Position numbers and translations under genes: made by a program | The notes under the pieces: model-generated | The model's database searches: none | Told to the model about the DNA's origin: nothing | The model's input: only the letters and a program-made list of their open reading frames with translations | In this document: positions 1 through 9,370 of the stretch, one piece after another | Position numbering within the stretch: the stretch's first letter is position 1 | Layout: each line of letters begins with the position of its first letter | Assembly: GCF_011682235.2 (NCBI RefSeq) | Contig: NZ_CP076718.1 | Span: forward strand, 337,826-401,825 | Direction: 5' to 3' | Length of the DNA: 64,000 nt | Source of the DNA: Rhodocaloribacter litoris | GTDB lineage: Bacteria; Bacteroidota; Rhodothermia; Rhodothermales; ISCAR-4553

Positions 1-1563
1 GCTTTCCAGATCCTTGCCGCCGGAGAGCCGTTCCTCCAGCATCGTCGCCATGACGTCGAGCGACTCGGCCACGATGGCGTTGAGCACGACGTTCGGGAAG
101 GAGATGCTCTGCGAGCTGCCGACGGCGCGGAACTCGAACTTGTTGCCGGTGAAGGCGAAGGGGGAAGTCCGGTTGCGGTCGCCGGCGTGGCGGGGCAGGT
201 GCGGGAGCACGGGCACGCCGAGGCCCAGGAGTCCCCCCTGCTTGCTCGAACGGGCCGGCCCCTTTTCGAGCTGGGCGAAGATGTCTTCGAGCTGCTCGCC
301 GAGGAAGACGCTCATGATGGCGGGCGGGGCCTCATTGGCCCCGAGGCGATGGTCGTTGCCGGCCGAGGCGACCGAAGCCCGCAGCAGGTCCTGGTGCTTG
401 TAGACGGCGCGGACGACGGCCGTGCAGAAGAAGAGGAACTGCATGTTGTCGTGCGGGTTGTCGCCCGGGTCCAGCAGGTTCATGCCGGTGTCGGTGGACA
501 TGGACCAGTTGTTGTGCTTGCCGGAGCCGTTGATGCCGGCAAAGGGCTTCTCGTGCAGCAGGCACACGAGGCCGTACTTGCGGGCCACCCGCTGCAACGT
601 GAGCATGATGAGCTGCTGGTGATCGGCCGCGATGTTGGCGTTCTCGAACAGCGGGGCGATCTCGTACTGGCTCGGGGCCACCTCGTTGTGCCGGGTCTTG
701 ACGGGCACCCCGATGCGGTAGAGCTCTTTTTCGACGTCGAGCATGCAGGAGAGCACCCGGTCCGGGATGGAGCCGAAGTAGTGGTCCTCCAGTTCCTGGC
801 CCTTGGGCGGCTTGGCCCCGAAGAGCGTCCGCCCGGTGCTGATCAGGTCGGGACGGCGGAAGAAGAACTCCTCATCGATCAGGAAATACTCCTGCTCGCT
901 GCCGACGGTCGAGTAGACCTTGTGGACGTCTTTGACGTCGAAGAGGGCCAGGACGCGGCGGGCCTGCACGTCGAGCGCCTGCATCGAGCGCAGCAGCGGC
1001 GTCTTGTGGTCGAGCGCCTCGCCGGTCCAGGAGGCGAAGGCCGTGGGGATGGCCAGGTAGGCGCCGTTGTCGTTTTCGACGATGAAAGCGGGCGAGGTGG
1101 GATCCCAGGCCGTGTAGCCGCGGGCCTCGAAGGTGGCCCGGAGGCCGCCGCTGGGGAAGCTGGAGGCGTCCGGCTCGCCCTGGATCAGGTCCTTGCCCGA
1201 GAACTGGGCGATGGCACCGCCCCCCTTGTTCGGCGTGATGAAGCTGTCGTGCTTCTCGGCGGTCAGGCCGGTCAGCGGCTGGAACCAGTGGGTGAAGTGC
1301 GTCGCGCCACGCTCGACGGCCCACTCCTTCATGGCCAGCGCCACCGTGTCGGCGATGCCGGGATCGAGCGGCTCGCCCTTCTCGATGGTGGCCAGGATGC
1401 TGTTGAAGACCGACTTCGGCAGGCGGCTCTTCATCTCTTCAAGCCCGAAGGCGTTCTCCCCGAAGATCTTCTCGATGTCCATCGGGAGGTACGTACGCCC
1501 GTTGCCGTTGTAGCGGTACTTGGTGGCGGCGACGACGTTGTAGTCCTGGGTTTTCTTGCTCAT
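1..1563 (-). CDS. glnN: Glutamine synthetase type III, 3' end beyond window
   Basis: ATP-dependent condensation of ammonium and glutamate to glutamine in the cytoplasm. About 521 codons are visible from the ATG at 1563. The family is usually about 700-730 residues, so roughly the last 200 lie outside the window. Type III hallmarks are GSGKHNNWS near residue 345 and [12 protein letters not shown] further on, with an EQEYF motif in the catalytic barrel. It lies 100 bp downstream of the Lrp-type regulator gene on the same strand, so co-transcription or direct control is likely but inferred. The sequence reads as one open frame to the window edge. Confidence 0.95.
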   Translation of the reverse strand, partial: MSKKTQDYNVVAATKYRYNGNGRTYLPMDIEKIFGENAFGLEEMKSRLPKSVFNSILATIEKGEPLDPGIADTVALAMKEWAVERGATHFTHWFQPLTGLTAEKHDSFITPNKGGGAIAQFSGKDLIQGEPDASSFPSGGLRATFEARGYTAWDPTSPAFIVENDNGAYLAIPTAFASWTGEALDHKTPLLRSMQALDVQARRVLALFDVKDVHKVYSTVGSEQEYFLIDEEFFFRRPDLISTGRTLFGAKPPKGQELEDHYFGSIPDRVLSCMLDVEKELYRIGVPVKTRHNEVAPSQYEIAPLFENANIAADHQQLIMLTLQRVARKYGLVCLLHEKPFAGINGSGKHNNWSMSTDTGMNLLDPGDNPHDNMQFLFFCTAVVRAVYKHQDLLRASVASAGNDHRLGANEAPPAIMSVFLGEQLEDIFAQLEKGPARSSKQGGLLGLGVPVLPHLPRHAGDRNRTSPFAFTGNKFEFRAVGSSQSISFPNVVLNAIVAESLDVMATMLEERLSGGKDLES

Positions 1564-1663
1564 GGTTCTGTGTGATGGGCTTACGGAAGGCGGGTAGGGC
1601 GGGCGACGGAACCGGTCCGGCGTCGCGAGCCGCCGCTGGGGGTCCGGCGGAGGCCACGCCGGT

Positions 1664-2155
1664 CTATACGGTTTCGGCCTCGGGGTAAAAGAGCTCGGTG
1701 GGCTGGACGGCCAGCGCCCTCGTTTCCTTGAACGTGCTCAGCACGATGCTGGTGGAGGTGCCGTGCACGCCGGGCCACGACTGGATCGTCGAGAGCAGGC
1801 GCTCGAGCGTGGTGGTGTTCGGTGTGCGCACCTTGAGGATGTGCGACCCCTCCCCGGTGATCGAATGCACCTCCTGCACTTCGTCGAGCTCTCTGGCGCG
1901 CTCCACGAAGCCGGGGAAGTAGGACGACCCGTCGACGATCACCCGGATGAAGGCGGTGATGTCCACGTGCAGCCGCTTGGGGTCGACGACGGCGTGGTAG
2001 CCCGTGATGACGCCGCGCTCCTCCAGCTTGCGCATGCGCTCGCTCACCGACGGCACCGACAGCCCCACCTCCTCGGCGATCCGGTTGCGTTTCATCCGGC
2101 CGTGTGCCTGAAGCAGGGTCAGGATCTTCACATCGATCTCGTCAATACGGTCCAT
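1664..2155 (-). CDS. Lrp/AsnC family transcriptional regulator
   Basis: This 163-residue protein has the usual Lrp/AsnC size. An N-terminal winged helix-turn-helix (about residues 5-60, with [13 protein letters not shown] and [19 protein letters not shown]) is followed by a RAM ligand-binding domain (about 70-150). Family members respond to amino acids and often control nitrogen or amino-acid genes. The glutamine synthetase directly downstream is the obvious candidate target. A TTGACA/TTAAAT promoter and an AT-rich palindrome lie just upstream, which suggests autoregulation (inference). Confidence 0.93.
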   Translation of the reverse strand: MDRIDEIDVKILTLLQAHGRMKRNRIAEEVGLSVPSVSERMRKLEERGVITGYHAVVDPKRLHVDITAFIRVIVDGSSYFPGFVERARELDEVQEVHSITGEGSHILKVRTPNTTTLERLLSTIQSWPGVHGTSTSIVLSTFKETRALAVQPTELFYPEAETV

Positions 2156-2177
2156 GGGCTCCGGTTGTCTGCTGGTG

Positions 2178-2194
2178 ACTTAAATATTTTAGGT
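2178..2194. promoter_or_regulatory. Candidate Lrp-type operator
   Basis: A near-palindrome centred on AAATATTT lies just downstream of the -10 box, at the expected start site of the Lrp-type gene. Its AT-rich core with flanking CT/AG resembles Lrp-family sites. Binding is inferred. Confidence 0.35.
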
Positions 2195-2196
2195 CA

Positions 2197-2225
2197 ATTT
2201 AAAATCAAGCTCCCTCTATTGTCAA
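2197..2225 (-). promoter_or_regulatory. Sigma70-like promoter of the Lrp-type gene
   Basis: Read on the minus strand, TTGACA (2225-2220) is followed after 17 bases by TTAAAT (2202-2197). This places the transcription start about 35 bases before the ATG at 2155, in an unusually AT-rich stretch. Confidence 0.6.
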
Positions 2226-2310
2226 CATTTGCCCGACTCAATCTAACTATTTTAACAGAGCCTCCGCATTTCCGTATCCATCCGCGCCGCACCCGGTCGC
2301 CTTGCCCGCG

Positions 2311-2340
2311 TTGACATCGCGCCCGCGCCTGTTCTATCTT
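2311..2340 (+). promoter_or_regulatory. Promoter of the tRNA gene
   Basis: TTGACA (2311-2316), an 18-base spacer and TATCTT (2335-2340) lie 46 bases before the mature tRNA 5' end. Confidence 0.55.
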
Positions 2341-2385
2341 GCCGGCGTGGAACGACGCCGTTCTGCGCTGCGTAACGCCCCCGTC

Positions 2386-2458
2386 GCGCCCTTAGCTCAG
2401 CGGTTAGAGCTGCGGACTCATAATCCGTAGGTCGCAGGTTCGAATCCTGCAGGGCGCA
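2386..2458 (+). tRNA. tRNA with anticodon CAT, probably tRNA-Ile2
   Basis: A complete cloverleaf can be folded. The 7-bp acceptor stem pairs 2386-2392 with 2451-2457, the anticodon stem pairs 2412-2416 with 2424-2428, and the anticodon at 2419-2421 is CAT. The CCCTTAGCTCAG start and GCAGGTTCGAATCCTGC arm resemble tRNA-Ile2 (lysidine-modified) more than elongator tRNA-Met. CCA is not encoded in full: A-C-C is followed by T. Confidence 0.92.
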
Positions 2459-2465
2459 CCTCGCA

Positions 2466-2500
2466 CCCCTGCCGCCTCCGCACGCAGGGGTTTTTCTTTT
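2466..2500 (+). terminator. Rho-independent terminator after the tRNA
   Basis: Stem CCCCTGC/GCAGGGG (2466-2472 with 2484-2490) is followed by TTTTTCTTTT. Confidence 0.8.
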
Positions 2501-2575
2501 CCGGAAACCGGCCACCTCTCCCGGTCTGCCACCGGGATTGGAATCGTTTCCACGCCGCGGAGAGCCACCCGGCGT

Positions 2576-2605
2576 TTGACAGGGTGATCATGGTTTCTTT
2601 ATAAT
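2576..2605 (+). promoter_or_regulatory. Consensus sigma70 promoter before the lipoprotein gene
   Basis: TTGACA (2576-2581), 18 bases, then TATAAT (2600-2605): both hexamers match the consensus. With the GGAGG at 2676-2680 it drives the frame starting at 2685. No comparable signals precede the second copy of the same start at 3340. Confidence 0.75.
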
Positions 2606-2684
2606 CCCAGTCACCCGATCGGCATGCCTTCCCTCTCCCGCCCTTTCTCTCGATCCCCCTGTTCAACCGTTTCACGGAGGTCTT

Positions 2685-2716
2685 ATGCGCTCAGCTACCA
2701 CCCTGACCCTGCTCTT
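2685..2716 (+). repeat. Copy 1 of a 32-bp direct repeat (signal-peptide start)
   Basis: Identical to 3340-3371. Identity begins exactly at the ATG and ends after 32 bases; the flanking bases differ on both sides. Confidence 0.95.
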
Positions 2717-3209
2717 TCTCTGCCTAGTTTCTTCTGGTTGTATCATCGATGTTGAAGTAAACGACCCTCACGAAAGTCCCACTTTCAAAAGTTATACTAA
2801 CAAACATCAATTATATCCAAAAGCAGGCATATTAGGCTCTGGAGAATATTTTTTAAGCATTTTCGCCACTCCCTTAGACTACTATTCAAGCAAATCCAGA
2901 ACCGTTGACAGAACTAGTTTGATTATATGTGGTGGTGGTAGCACTTGCGAATTCCCGTTGAATATCACGGTTCAAGGAAATAGTTCAGAGGGAGGGTTAT
3001 ACCTTGTAGATCTTGAGATTAATGACAGGCTTGTATTTTCAGGTTCATATCCATCTAGAACATCTGGATCTTTTTACGAGGGAACTTACAAAGGAAAGTT
3101 AGGCGATACATTCAAACTAACCGCTTCATGGGTTTTGCCATTGACGCCCACAGGTTCGATACCCAGAAGTACTTCTCTAAGTAGTATAACCGCTAACTTA
3201 GCTTACTAA
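2685..3209 (+). CDS. Low-GC putative lipoprotein, unknown function
   Basis: 174 residues. An N-terminal hydrophobic signal ends in VSSGC, a lipobox-like site with Cys19 as the lipidated residue. No family is recognised for the rest. Two lines of sequence counted by hand in the body give 35-40% G+C, against about two thirds in neighbouring genes, so the body looks recently acquired. The first 32 bases are identical to those of the FG-GAP gene at 3340, so an existing signal peptide start appears joined to foreign sequence. GGAGG lies 4 bases before the ATG. Confidence 0.7.
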   Translation: MRSATTLTLLFLCLVSSGCIIDVEVNDPHESPTFKSYTNKHQLYPKAGILGSGEYFLSIFATPLDYYSSKSRTVDRTSLIICGGGSTCEFPLNITVQGNSSEGGLYLVDLEINDRLVFSGSYPSRTSGSFYEGTYKGKLGDTFKLTASWVLPLTPTGSIPRSTSLSSITANLAY

Positions 3210-3339
3210 GATACAGTGTTGCCTAGCTTGGCTCCTGAAACTCTCATTGAGTCGCGCCTTCATCGGCACAATATGATCATCCTGCATACTGACCTTGTCT
3301 TTAATCCTCGCACCCAACCAACCTGCCAGAGAACAACCC

Positions 3340-3371
3340 ATGCGCTCAGCTACCACCCTGACCCTGCTCTT
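3340..3371 (+). repeat. Copy 2 of the 32-bp direct repeat
   Basis: Identical to 2685-2716. The two copies bracket about 620 bases of largely low-GC sequence. Confidence 0.95.
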
Positions 3372-4567
3372 CCTGCTGATTGGTCTCACTCAGACCCAGG
3401 CTCAATCTCTCGAATATATCTTTTCACCTGAACGGACCGGCGAATTAACCGATCCCTTCGCCGTAGGGGCACAGAACGGTGCCCGTGGCCTTTCCGGACC
3501 CTGGGACCTCGACCGAGACGGAAAAATTGAGATTCTAGTTGCACAACATAATAGTGCCGGTGGCCGCATTCATGTTATAGAAAACAACGGTTTCGACACC
3601 TGGGAGCTGGTCTATTCCACAGCGATGATCGATTCATCCGCATCCAGTAGCAATGCACGCTATGCAACTGCCGCAGACCTTGATGGGGATGGAAACCTTG
3701 AGATCGTGTATGTGGCCGGTACGGACTACAGCGACGCCAACCCCAACTTACTGAACGGGGTCTACGTTTGGGAGCACGACGGCGTCGTCGGGTCCGACAA
3801 TTACGGCACGCTCCCGGCTACAATCGGAGCGTTCTTTGAACTCGATGGTCTCGACGACGGCTTCGTTCGAGCGCAAAATCTTGAAGCCACAGACATCGAC
3901 GGAGACGGCATCCAGGAACTACTTGTTCCTGCGGATGGCGACAGCAACCACGACATTTTCTATGTGCTCTCCGTCAACGGATCTTTTGAAACGAACGGTG
4001 TGGGAACCGGCTTCGAAACCTGGGTCATTGAAGCACGCCTAGGACCCCGCGAAAACGGAAATGCCTTTGGTGGTGGAAGCCCCTACGACTTGATCGCCGC
4101 CGATCTGAACGGAGACGGCCAGATGGATCTCTCGTTCCACTCCTGGAATTTCATGAATTTCTTCAACGCCACCGTACCGGGAGCGGATACCATCGTTCTC
4201 CCCGATCTTTCGGCCGACAAGCGTTTCCTACAGGCTTCTGCTCCGGATGACCACGTTGCCTTATTCGGAGGAATCGCTTACGATATCGACGCCGATGGTA
4301 ATAGTGAGCTCTTCTATCCCAACTGGTTTACCAAAAACATCACGGTGATAGACTACAACTCCGGAGATGACGTTTTACAGATCGATGCCAGTAAGGTGGC
4401 TTTCGATGTTATTCCCATCAACGGTGCAGGCGGCATTGCCGTAGGCGACATCGACGGCGATCAGAACATGGAACTGATTGTTGGAGGTAACGGCTATCAG
4501 GCTGATGACTGGAATGAAGGACGACCCTCACAATTCATCTCAATAGCCGAATACCTGGGAGGTGATC
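3340..4567 (+). pseudogene. 5' part of an FG-GAP/VCBS secreted protein, split by an IS
   Basis: The ATG at 3340 opens a signal peptide (MRSATTLTLLF, cleavage near TQAQS). Calcium-binding FG-GAP/VCBS-type repeats follow: DLDRDGKIE, DLDGDGNLE, DIDGDGIQE, DLNGDGQMD, DIDADGNSE and DIDGDQNME. They predict a beta-propeller exported to the cell surface. The frame enters the IS at 4568 and stops at 4576-4578. Joined to 5580-6268, with one target copy removed, it gives 639 codons (638 residues) with no frame change. No good ribosome binding site precedes 3340; an in-frame start at 3295 would precede the signal peptide and is less likely. Confidence 0.85.
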
Positions 4568-5574
4568 ATGCGAATTAAGGGTAGAACGCGAGGATCCACA
4601 TCGCCGCGGCTAGCCGCCCGAAGACGTGCACCAAGAGGCCCTCGAACGAACGCACCTTCGAGGCCACCTCGATGCCCGTCTTCTGCTCGATCCAATTGAA
4701 CAGCGACTCGATCGGCTGCCGGCGCTGACTGACCCGCCGCGAGTACACCTTCTCGGTCAGCAGCACATCGGTCTGCCCCTTGCGCTTCTTCACCGGCGTG
4801 CACAGGTGCAGGTTCTGCTCGGCTGCCAGGCGCTCGCCTAGCTCACGGTCGGCGTAGATCTTATCGGCAAAGAGACGCCCCTCGTGCAGGCGCGGTAGGA
4901 TCTGTCGGGCCACGGTCAGGTCATTGGCCGGGCCGGGAGCCAGTCCGATGTAGAGCGGCAGCGGCATCGTGCCGGGACGCCGCCGTGCGACGACATGTAC
5001 CTTGACGCCGTAGAAATACAGGTTCTTCGAGGCGCAGAAGCCTTTGCCGGCGATGTGCGGAGCGACCCTGGCCCAGGCCGAGCGCTTCTGCTGGGCCATC
5101 ACGACCGGAAAAGAGTCGATGATGTAATCGGTTGGTTCACCAGAGCGCTCTGCAGGTCGCTCACCAGAGGACTGGCGCGGACATGCCTCCAGGGCTGCTT
5201 CGACCAGCAGGGGGAAGGCATCGGCCAGCCGGTTGAGGCGCTGCACGAAGGCGACGTAGGAGGGCAGTTTGGGGAAGAAGGCCATCAGGTGGTCGCGGGT
5301 GTAGGCGTAGATGTCGGTCAGCGTGCGGCGCTGCTGCATGAGGCCGAAGAGGTAGACGGTGAGGACTTCTTCATCGGAGAAGGCCGGCGAGTGGTTGTTG
5401 CTCAGGCGCTGGGCAACGACGCAGAGGCGGCGCTGATACTGCTCACAGACGTGGAGGAACAGATGAATGAGCGTATATTGCCAGTCCATGGGGTCCTCGG
5501 GCGTTTGGTTGGAGGTGAGGGGTCATCTCCTTCTAAACGCTCAGGACACCATGGTGTCAACTCTTAATTCGCAT
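4568..5574. mobile_element. IS982-type insertion sequence, 1007 bp
   Basis: The ends are inverted repeats beginning ATGCGAATTAAG (12 bases identical, then partial match). The host sequence TGATC is duplicated at 4563-4567 and 5575-5579. One transposase gene fills the element on the minus strand. Length, single gene and the short terminal repeats fit IS982. The insertion is inside the FG-GAP gene, and both ends and the transposase frame are intact. Confidence 0.9.
4575..5489 (-). CDS. IS982 family transposase
   Basis: 304-residue DDE transposase, full length for IS982. Recognisable parts are the N-terminal helical region with FSDEEVLTVYLFG, the YIIDSFPVV motif with the first catalytic Asp, the KIYADREL motif with the second, and a C-terminal RRQPIESLFNWIEQKTGIE block with the catalytic Glu. 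It starts at the ATG at 5489 and stops 7 bases inside the left end of the element. Probably active, as no key residue is visibly lost. Confidence 0.9.
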   Translation of the reverse strand: MDWQYTLIHLFLHVCEQYQRRLCVVAQRLSNNHSPAFSDEEVLTVYLFGLMQQRRTLTDIYAYTRDHLMAFFPKLPSYVAFVQRLNRLADAFPLLVEAALEACPRQSSGERPAERSGEPTDYIIDSFPVVMAQQKRSAWARVAPHIAGKGFCASKNLYFYGVKVHVVARRRPGTMPLPLYIGLAPGPANDLTVARQILPRLHEGRLFADKIYADRELGERLAAEQNLHLCTPVKKRKGQTDVLLTEKVYSRRVSQRRQPIESLFNWIEQKTGIEVASKVRSFEGLLVHVFGRLAAAMWILAFYP

Positions 5575-6268
5575 TGATCCTAAAGACGGGGCAAACTATT
5601 TCGTGCAGACGCTCGATACCAGCACCCCTGCGGATACGGCTGGATTCAACATCGTCTATCGCGATTCCCTCGGAATAAAGAGCAGATTCTTCGAAACAGC
5701 CCAGTCAAAATCCGGCAGCACCACGAGTTCTACGGGTGATCCCCATTTTGTATCGGGCATTGCCTACCTAGGTGATGGAGATAACGACGGTGCTGCTGAG
5801 ATTGCCATTTCATTCCAGGGGGTCGATGACAGCCTCTACGTGTATGACGAGATCTGGAATGCGGACTCGTTGCGGTATGAGCGCACCGTCCGTGAAAGAA
5901 TGCCTGCCCCGGTACGCTCATTCCTCCGGATCTACTCCGTAGGTGACCTCGCCGTCAAGATCCAGGACGAGCGCATCGTGCTGCCTTCGGACTACCGGCT
6001 GGAGCAAAACTACCCCAACCCCTTCAACGGGACGACGGTGATCCGCTTCACGCTCCCCCTGGACAAGCGCGTCAGCGTAAAGGTCTACGACATGACGGGG
6101 CGCCTGGTGAAGACGATCGTCAACGACCAGCTCCTGCCCAAAGGCGCGCACGAGGTCAACTGGGACGGCACCAGCGACACCGGCATCCCGGTGGCCAGCG
6201 GTTCCTACCTCTACACGCTCGAATACGGCAACTTCCGCCAGAGCAAGACGATGGTGCTGTTGAAATGA
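5575..6268 (+). pseudogene. 3' part of the FG-GAP protein with T9SS sorting domain
   Basis: The continuation of the split gene starts at 5580, after the second TGATC. It carries one more FG-GAP-like unit (DGDNDGAAE) and a classic T9SS type-A C-terminal domain of about 90 residues (YRLEQNYPNPFNG, then VKVYDMTGRLV, then a terminal KTMVLLK). This domain directs passage through the type IX translocon and surface attachment. A GTG at 5603 could give a short product, but it would lack a signal peptide. Confidence 0.85.
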
Positions 6269-6288
6269 TGTGACCGACGGAAAACGAA

Positions 6289-6324
6289 GGGAGGGGTTCG
6301 GCACCCGGGCCCCTCCCTTTTTTT
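6289..6324 (+). terminator. Rho-independent terminator
   Basis: An 8-bp stem GGGAGGGG/CCCCTCCC (6289-6296 with 6310-6317) is followed by seven T. It closes the FG-GAP gene. The rest of the spacer to 6541 shows nothing clear. Confidence 0.8.
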
Positions 6325-6541
6325 GACCGGCCACCGCGTGCGCCCGCGCCCGTCGCGGTCGCCCTCCCTCCGGGCAGCCTCCGGGCGACGGTACCGGTGT
6401 GGCGGCGCGGCCTCCGCCGCCGGTCCGGTCTTTTTGCCTGGTATCAAGCCCTCGCTTCGAGATATTTTTTCGGGGGGCGATGGCGCGGCCGGTTCGCCCC
6501 TCCCGCACGGTCTTCGGTCTGCCCCCTTCATCCAGTTCGCG

Positions 6542-9328
6542 ATGTCCATGCCCCACAAACGTTCTCGTCGCCCGTTCGCGTTCCGCCCGGTAGCGTTCTG
6601 CCTGCTCTGGCTGCTCGCCCCGGCCGTCGCCTTTGGCCAGGGCAAGATCGCCGGGCGTGTCACGGACGCCGCCACGGGCGAGCCGCTCGTCGGCGTCAAC
6701 GTGCTGATCGACGGCACCACGCAGGGCACCGTCACGGATGCCGACGGAAACTATATCCTCCTCAACGTGCGGCCGGGCGAATACACGCTCGTCTTCTCGT
6801 ACATCGGCTTCCAGACGCACCGCGTCGAAGGCCTGCGCGTGGTGACGGGCCAGACGACGTCGTACGACGTGCAGTTGCGCGAGGAGGTGATCCAGGGGCA
6901 GGAGGTCGTCGTGACGGCCGAACGCCCTCTCATCCAGAAAGACCTGACGGCCTCGAAAAAGACCGTCGTCGCCGAAGAGATCGAGGCCCTGCCGGTGGAG
7001 GGCTTCTTCGGCGTGCTCGTCACGCAGGCCGGCGTCAACCAGGGGCCCGGCGGCGAGATCCACATCCGCGGCGGCCGCTCGAACGAGGTCGCCTACCTGG
7101 TCGATGGCCTCTCCGTGGGCAACCCGTTCGACACGAACGGGCTGGCGACCACGGTCGCCGCCGACGCCATCCAGGAGATGACCGTCATCTCGGGCGCCTT
7201 CAACGCCGAGTACGGCAAGGCCATGTCCGGCATCGTCAACCTGGTCACGAAGGAGGGCGGAGACCGCTACACCGGCTCGGTCAGCTTCTACGGCGGCGAC
7301 AACGTGACCGCGCACGGCGACCTCTTCTACACCCCGCCCGGCTACCGGCTCAACGTCTACACGTTCGAGGGCACCCTCAGCGGGCCCGTACCCTTCTACC
7401 GCCCCCTCCGCTTCTTCGTCTCCTACCGCCGCGACGTCGACGACGGCCACATCTACGGCTTCCGCGAACACCTGCCCTCGGACTCGGCCAACTTCAACGC
7501 AGGGCCCGGGCTGCTCGAAACGATCCGCCAGCATATCCCCGACTACGACGGCCCGGCCTGGTACTACGAGATCCGGGGCACGCCCTGGTACGAGCTGGAC
7601 GACCCCGCCGCCGCCCGGGGCGAGCGCGTGGCGATGAACCCCTCCTCCAGCGCCAACTTCATCGGCAAGCTGAGCCTGCGCCCCTTCGCCGGCGCCAAGA
7701 TCGAATATGCGTTCCTCCACGACCGCAGCCGGCGCAAGCCCTTCGACTTCGCCTACCGCTTCAACCCGGACGGCGTCGTCACCAACCGGGACTGGAGCTA
7801 CAACCACAGCCTGCACTGGACGCACACGCTCAACGACCGCACCTTCTACACGCTCCGCCTCTCCTACGCCACCAACACGTTCCGCCAGTACCTCTACGAA
7901 GACCCGCTCGACCCCCGGTACGTCTCCACCGGTAAGATCCAGGGCTTCCCGGGCAACAACTTCGTCTTCGGGGGCAACCAGAAAAGCCACGTCTACGAGG
8001 ACGCCCGTTCGTTCCGGGCCAAGCTCGACTTCACCCGCCAGTTCGGCACCATCCACGAAGCCAAGACGGGCATCGAGTTTCAGCGCCATAGCCTGGACCG
8101 CGAAAACTTCGTCATCCTCTTCGACGGCGACCGCTACCCCGAGCCGACCATCCCCCCGCTCGACTCGCCCTCGCACGACAAGTACGAGGGGCAGCAGGTG
8201 ACCGAGCTGAGCGCCTACGTGCAGGACAAGCTGGAGTTCGACGACTTCATCATCAACGCGGGCCTCCGCTACGAGTACTTCAACCCGCACGGCTACTACA
8301 TCCCCAACCTGCTCGATCCGAAAGGCAACGCGCAACCCCCGCAGCGGGCCGAGGTCAAGCACCTCTTCCTGCCCCGGCTGGGCGTCTCCTTCCCCATCAC
8401 CGACACGGGCATCATCCACTTCTCCTACGGCCACTTCGCCCAGATGCCGGCGCTGCGGCAGATGTACGTCAACCCCGAGTTCGAATTCCCCGTGGGCACC
8501 ACCCCCACCTTCGGCAACCCGAACATGCGGCCCGAGCGAACGGTGCAGTACGAACTCGGCCTGCAACAGCAGCTCACCGACGACGTCGCCTTCGACGTGA
8601 CGGGCTTCTTCAAGGACATCCGCGACTACCTGGCCCTGCAAACGATCCGCTACAGCACCATCGCCGGGGAGGACGTCTACAACATCTACCTCAACCGCGA
8701 CTACGCCAACATCAAAGGGATCACGTTCGCCCTGACGAAGCGGCGCGGGCGCGGCGGCCTCGTCGCGGCCACGCTCGACTACACCTTCCAGATCGCCGAA
8801 GGCAACCGCAACGACGCCAACGCCTTCTTCTTCAACTTCCTCTCCGGCCGCGAGACGGAACTGGAACTGATCCCGCTCGACTTCGACCAGCGCCACATCG
8901 TCTCGGGCACCGTAACGCTCACCCGCCCGCGTAACTGGGGCCTCTCGCTCATCGGGCAGTTCGCCACCGGCTACCCCTACACCCCCCTCCTGATCGACCA
9001 GAAGCTCGACCAGCTGCCCAACAGCGACCGCAAGCCGTCGCAGATCAAGCTGGACCTGCACGCCTACAAGGATTTCGCCCTGGGCGAGCGCTTCTCGTTC
9101 CGCATCTTCGCCAAGGTGTTCAACGTGCTCGACCGGATGAACGAACGCTTCGTCTTCGACGACACGGGCCGCGCCACGTACTCGCTCAACGGCGAGCGGG
9201 GCGTGCACGCCTCCTGGGAACCCGCCTACGGCCTGCCGGGCATCCACACGCTCGACGAGTACAACACCCGCCCCCACTACTTCTCCGCCCCCCGCGAAGT
9301 GCGCCTCGGGGCTACGTTGTCGTTCTGA
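6542..9328 (+). CDS. TonB-dependent outer-membrane receptor with CarboxypepD_reg domain
   Basis: 928 residues from the ATG at 6542. The signal peptide (about 1-31) ends at VAFGQ. A carboxypeptidase-regulatory-like beta domain follows (about 34-115, GRVTDAATGEPLVGVNV), then the plug (about 125-235, IHIRGGRSNEVAYLVDG and VISGAFNAEYGKAMSGIVN), then a long beta-barrel ending in Phe. It is energy-coupled import or surface binding; the substrate cannot be read from sequence. The frame is open further upstream, but those residues look non-coding and would bury the signal peptide. It heads a cluster with a secreted T9SS-like protein and a PorV-like protein. Confidence 0.93.
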   Translation: MSMPHKRSRRPFAFRPVAFCLLWLLAPAVAFGQGKIAGRVTDAATGEPLVGVNVLIDGTTQGTVTDADGNYILLNVRPGEYTLVFSYIGFQTHRVEGLRVVTGQTTSYDVQLREEVIQGQEVVVTAERPLIQKDLTASKKTVVAEEIEALPVEGFFGVLVTQAGVNQGPGGEIHIRGGRSNEVAYLVDGLSVGNPFDTNGLATTVAADAIQEMTVISGAFNAEYGKAMSGIVNLVTKEGGDRYTGSVSFYGGDNVTAHGDLFYTPPGYRLNVYTFEGTLSGPVPFYRPLRFFVSYRRDVDDGHIYGFREHLPSDSANFNAGPGLLETIRQHIPDYDGPAWYYEIRGTPWYELDDPAAARGERVAMNPSSSANFIGKLSLRPFAGAKIEYAFLHDRSRRKPFDFAYRFNPDGVVTNRDWSYNHSLHWTHTLNDRTFYTLRLSYATNTFRQYLYEDPLDPRYVSTGKIQGFPGNNFVFGGNQKSHVYEDARSFRAKLDFTRQFGTIHEAKTGIEFQRHSLDRENFVILFDGDRYPEPTIPPLDSPSHDKYEGQQVTELSAYVQDKLEFDDFIINAGLRYEYFNPHGYYIPNLLDPKGNAQPPQRAEVKHLFLPRLGVSFPITDTGIIHFSYGHFAQMPALRQMYVNPEFEFPVGTTPTFGNPNMRPERTVQYELGLQQQLTDDVAFDVTGFFKDIRDYLALQTIRYSTIAGEDVYNIYLNRDYANIKGITFALTKRRGRGGLVAATLDYTFQIAEGNRNDANAFFFNFLSGRETELELIPLDFDQRHIVSGTVTLTRPRNWGLSLIGQFATGYPYTPLLIDQKLDQLPNSDRKPSQIKLDLHAYKDFALGERFSFRIFAKVFNVLDRMNERFVFDDTGRATYSLNGERGVHASWEPAYGLPGIHTLDEYNTRPHYFSAPREVRLGATLSF

Positions 9329-9369
9329 TCGTTCAGCGTTGTCACGTTTAACGTCAAAAGTTCAAACAT
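9329..9369 (+). repeat. CGTT-periodic array A
   Basis: CGTT-like tetramers recur every 7-8 bases (CGTTCAG, CGTTGTCA, CGTTTAA, CGTCAAAA) and fill the spacer between the receptor stop and the four-helix-bundle start. Confidence 0.75.
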
Positions 9370-9370
9370 T

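Noticed and set aside
2386-2458. Elongator tRNA-Met
   Set aside because: Possible from the CAT anticodon, but the acceptor and arm sequences resemble tRNA-Ile2 more closely; the call is kept as probable.
5918-9277. Minus-strand open frame of 1119 codons opposite the TonB receptor
   Set aside because: Its protein is Val/Gly/Glu/Arg-rich low-complexity text typical of high-GC antisense; the plus strand encodes a well-recognised receptor.
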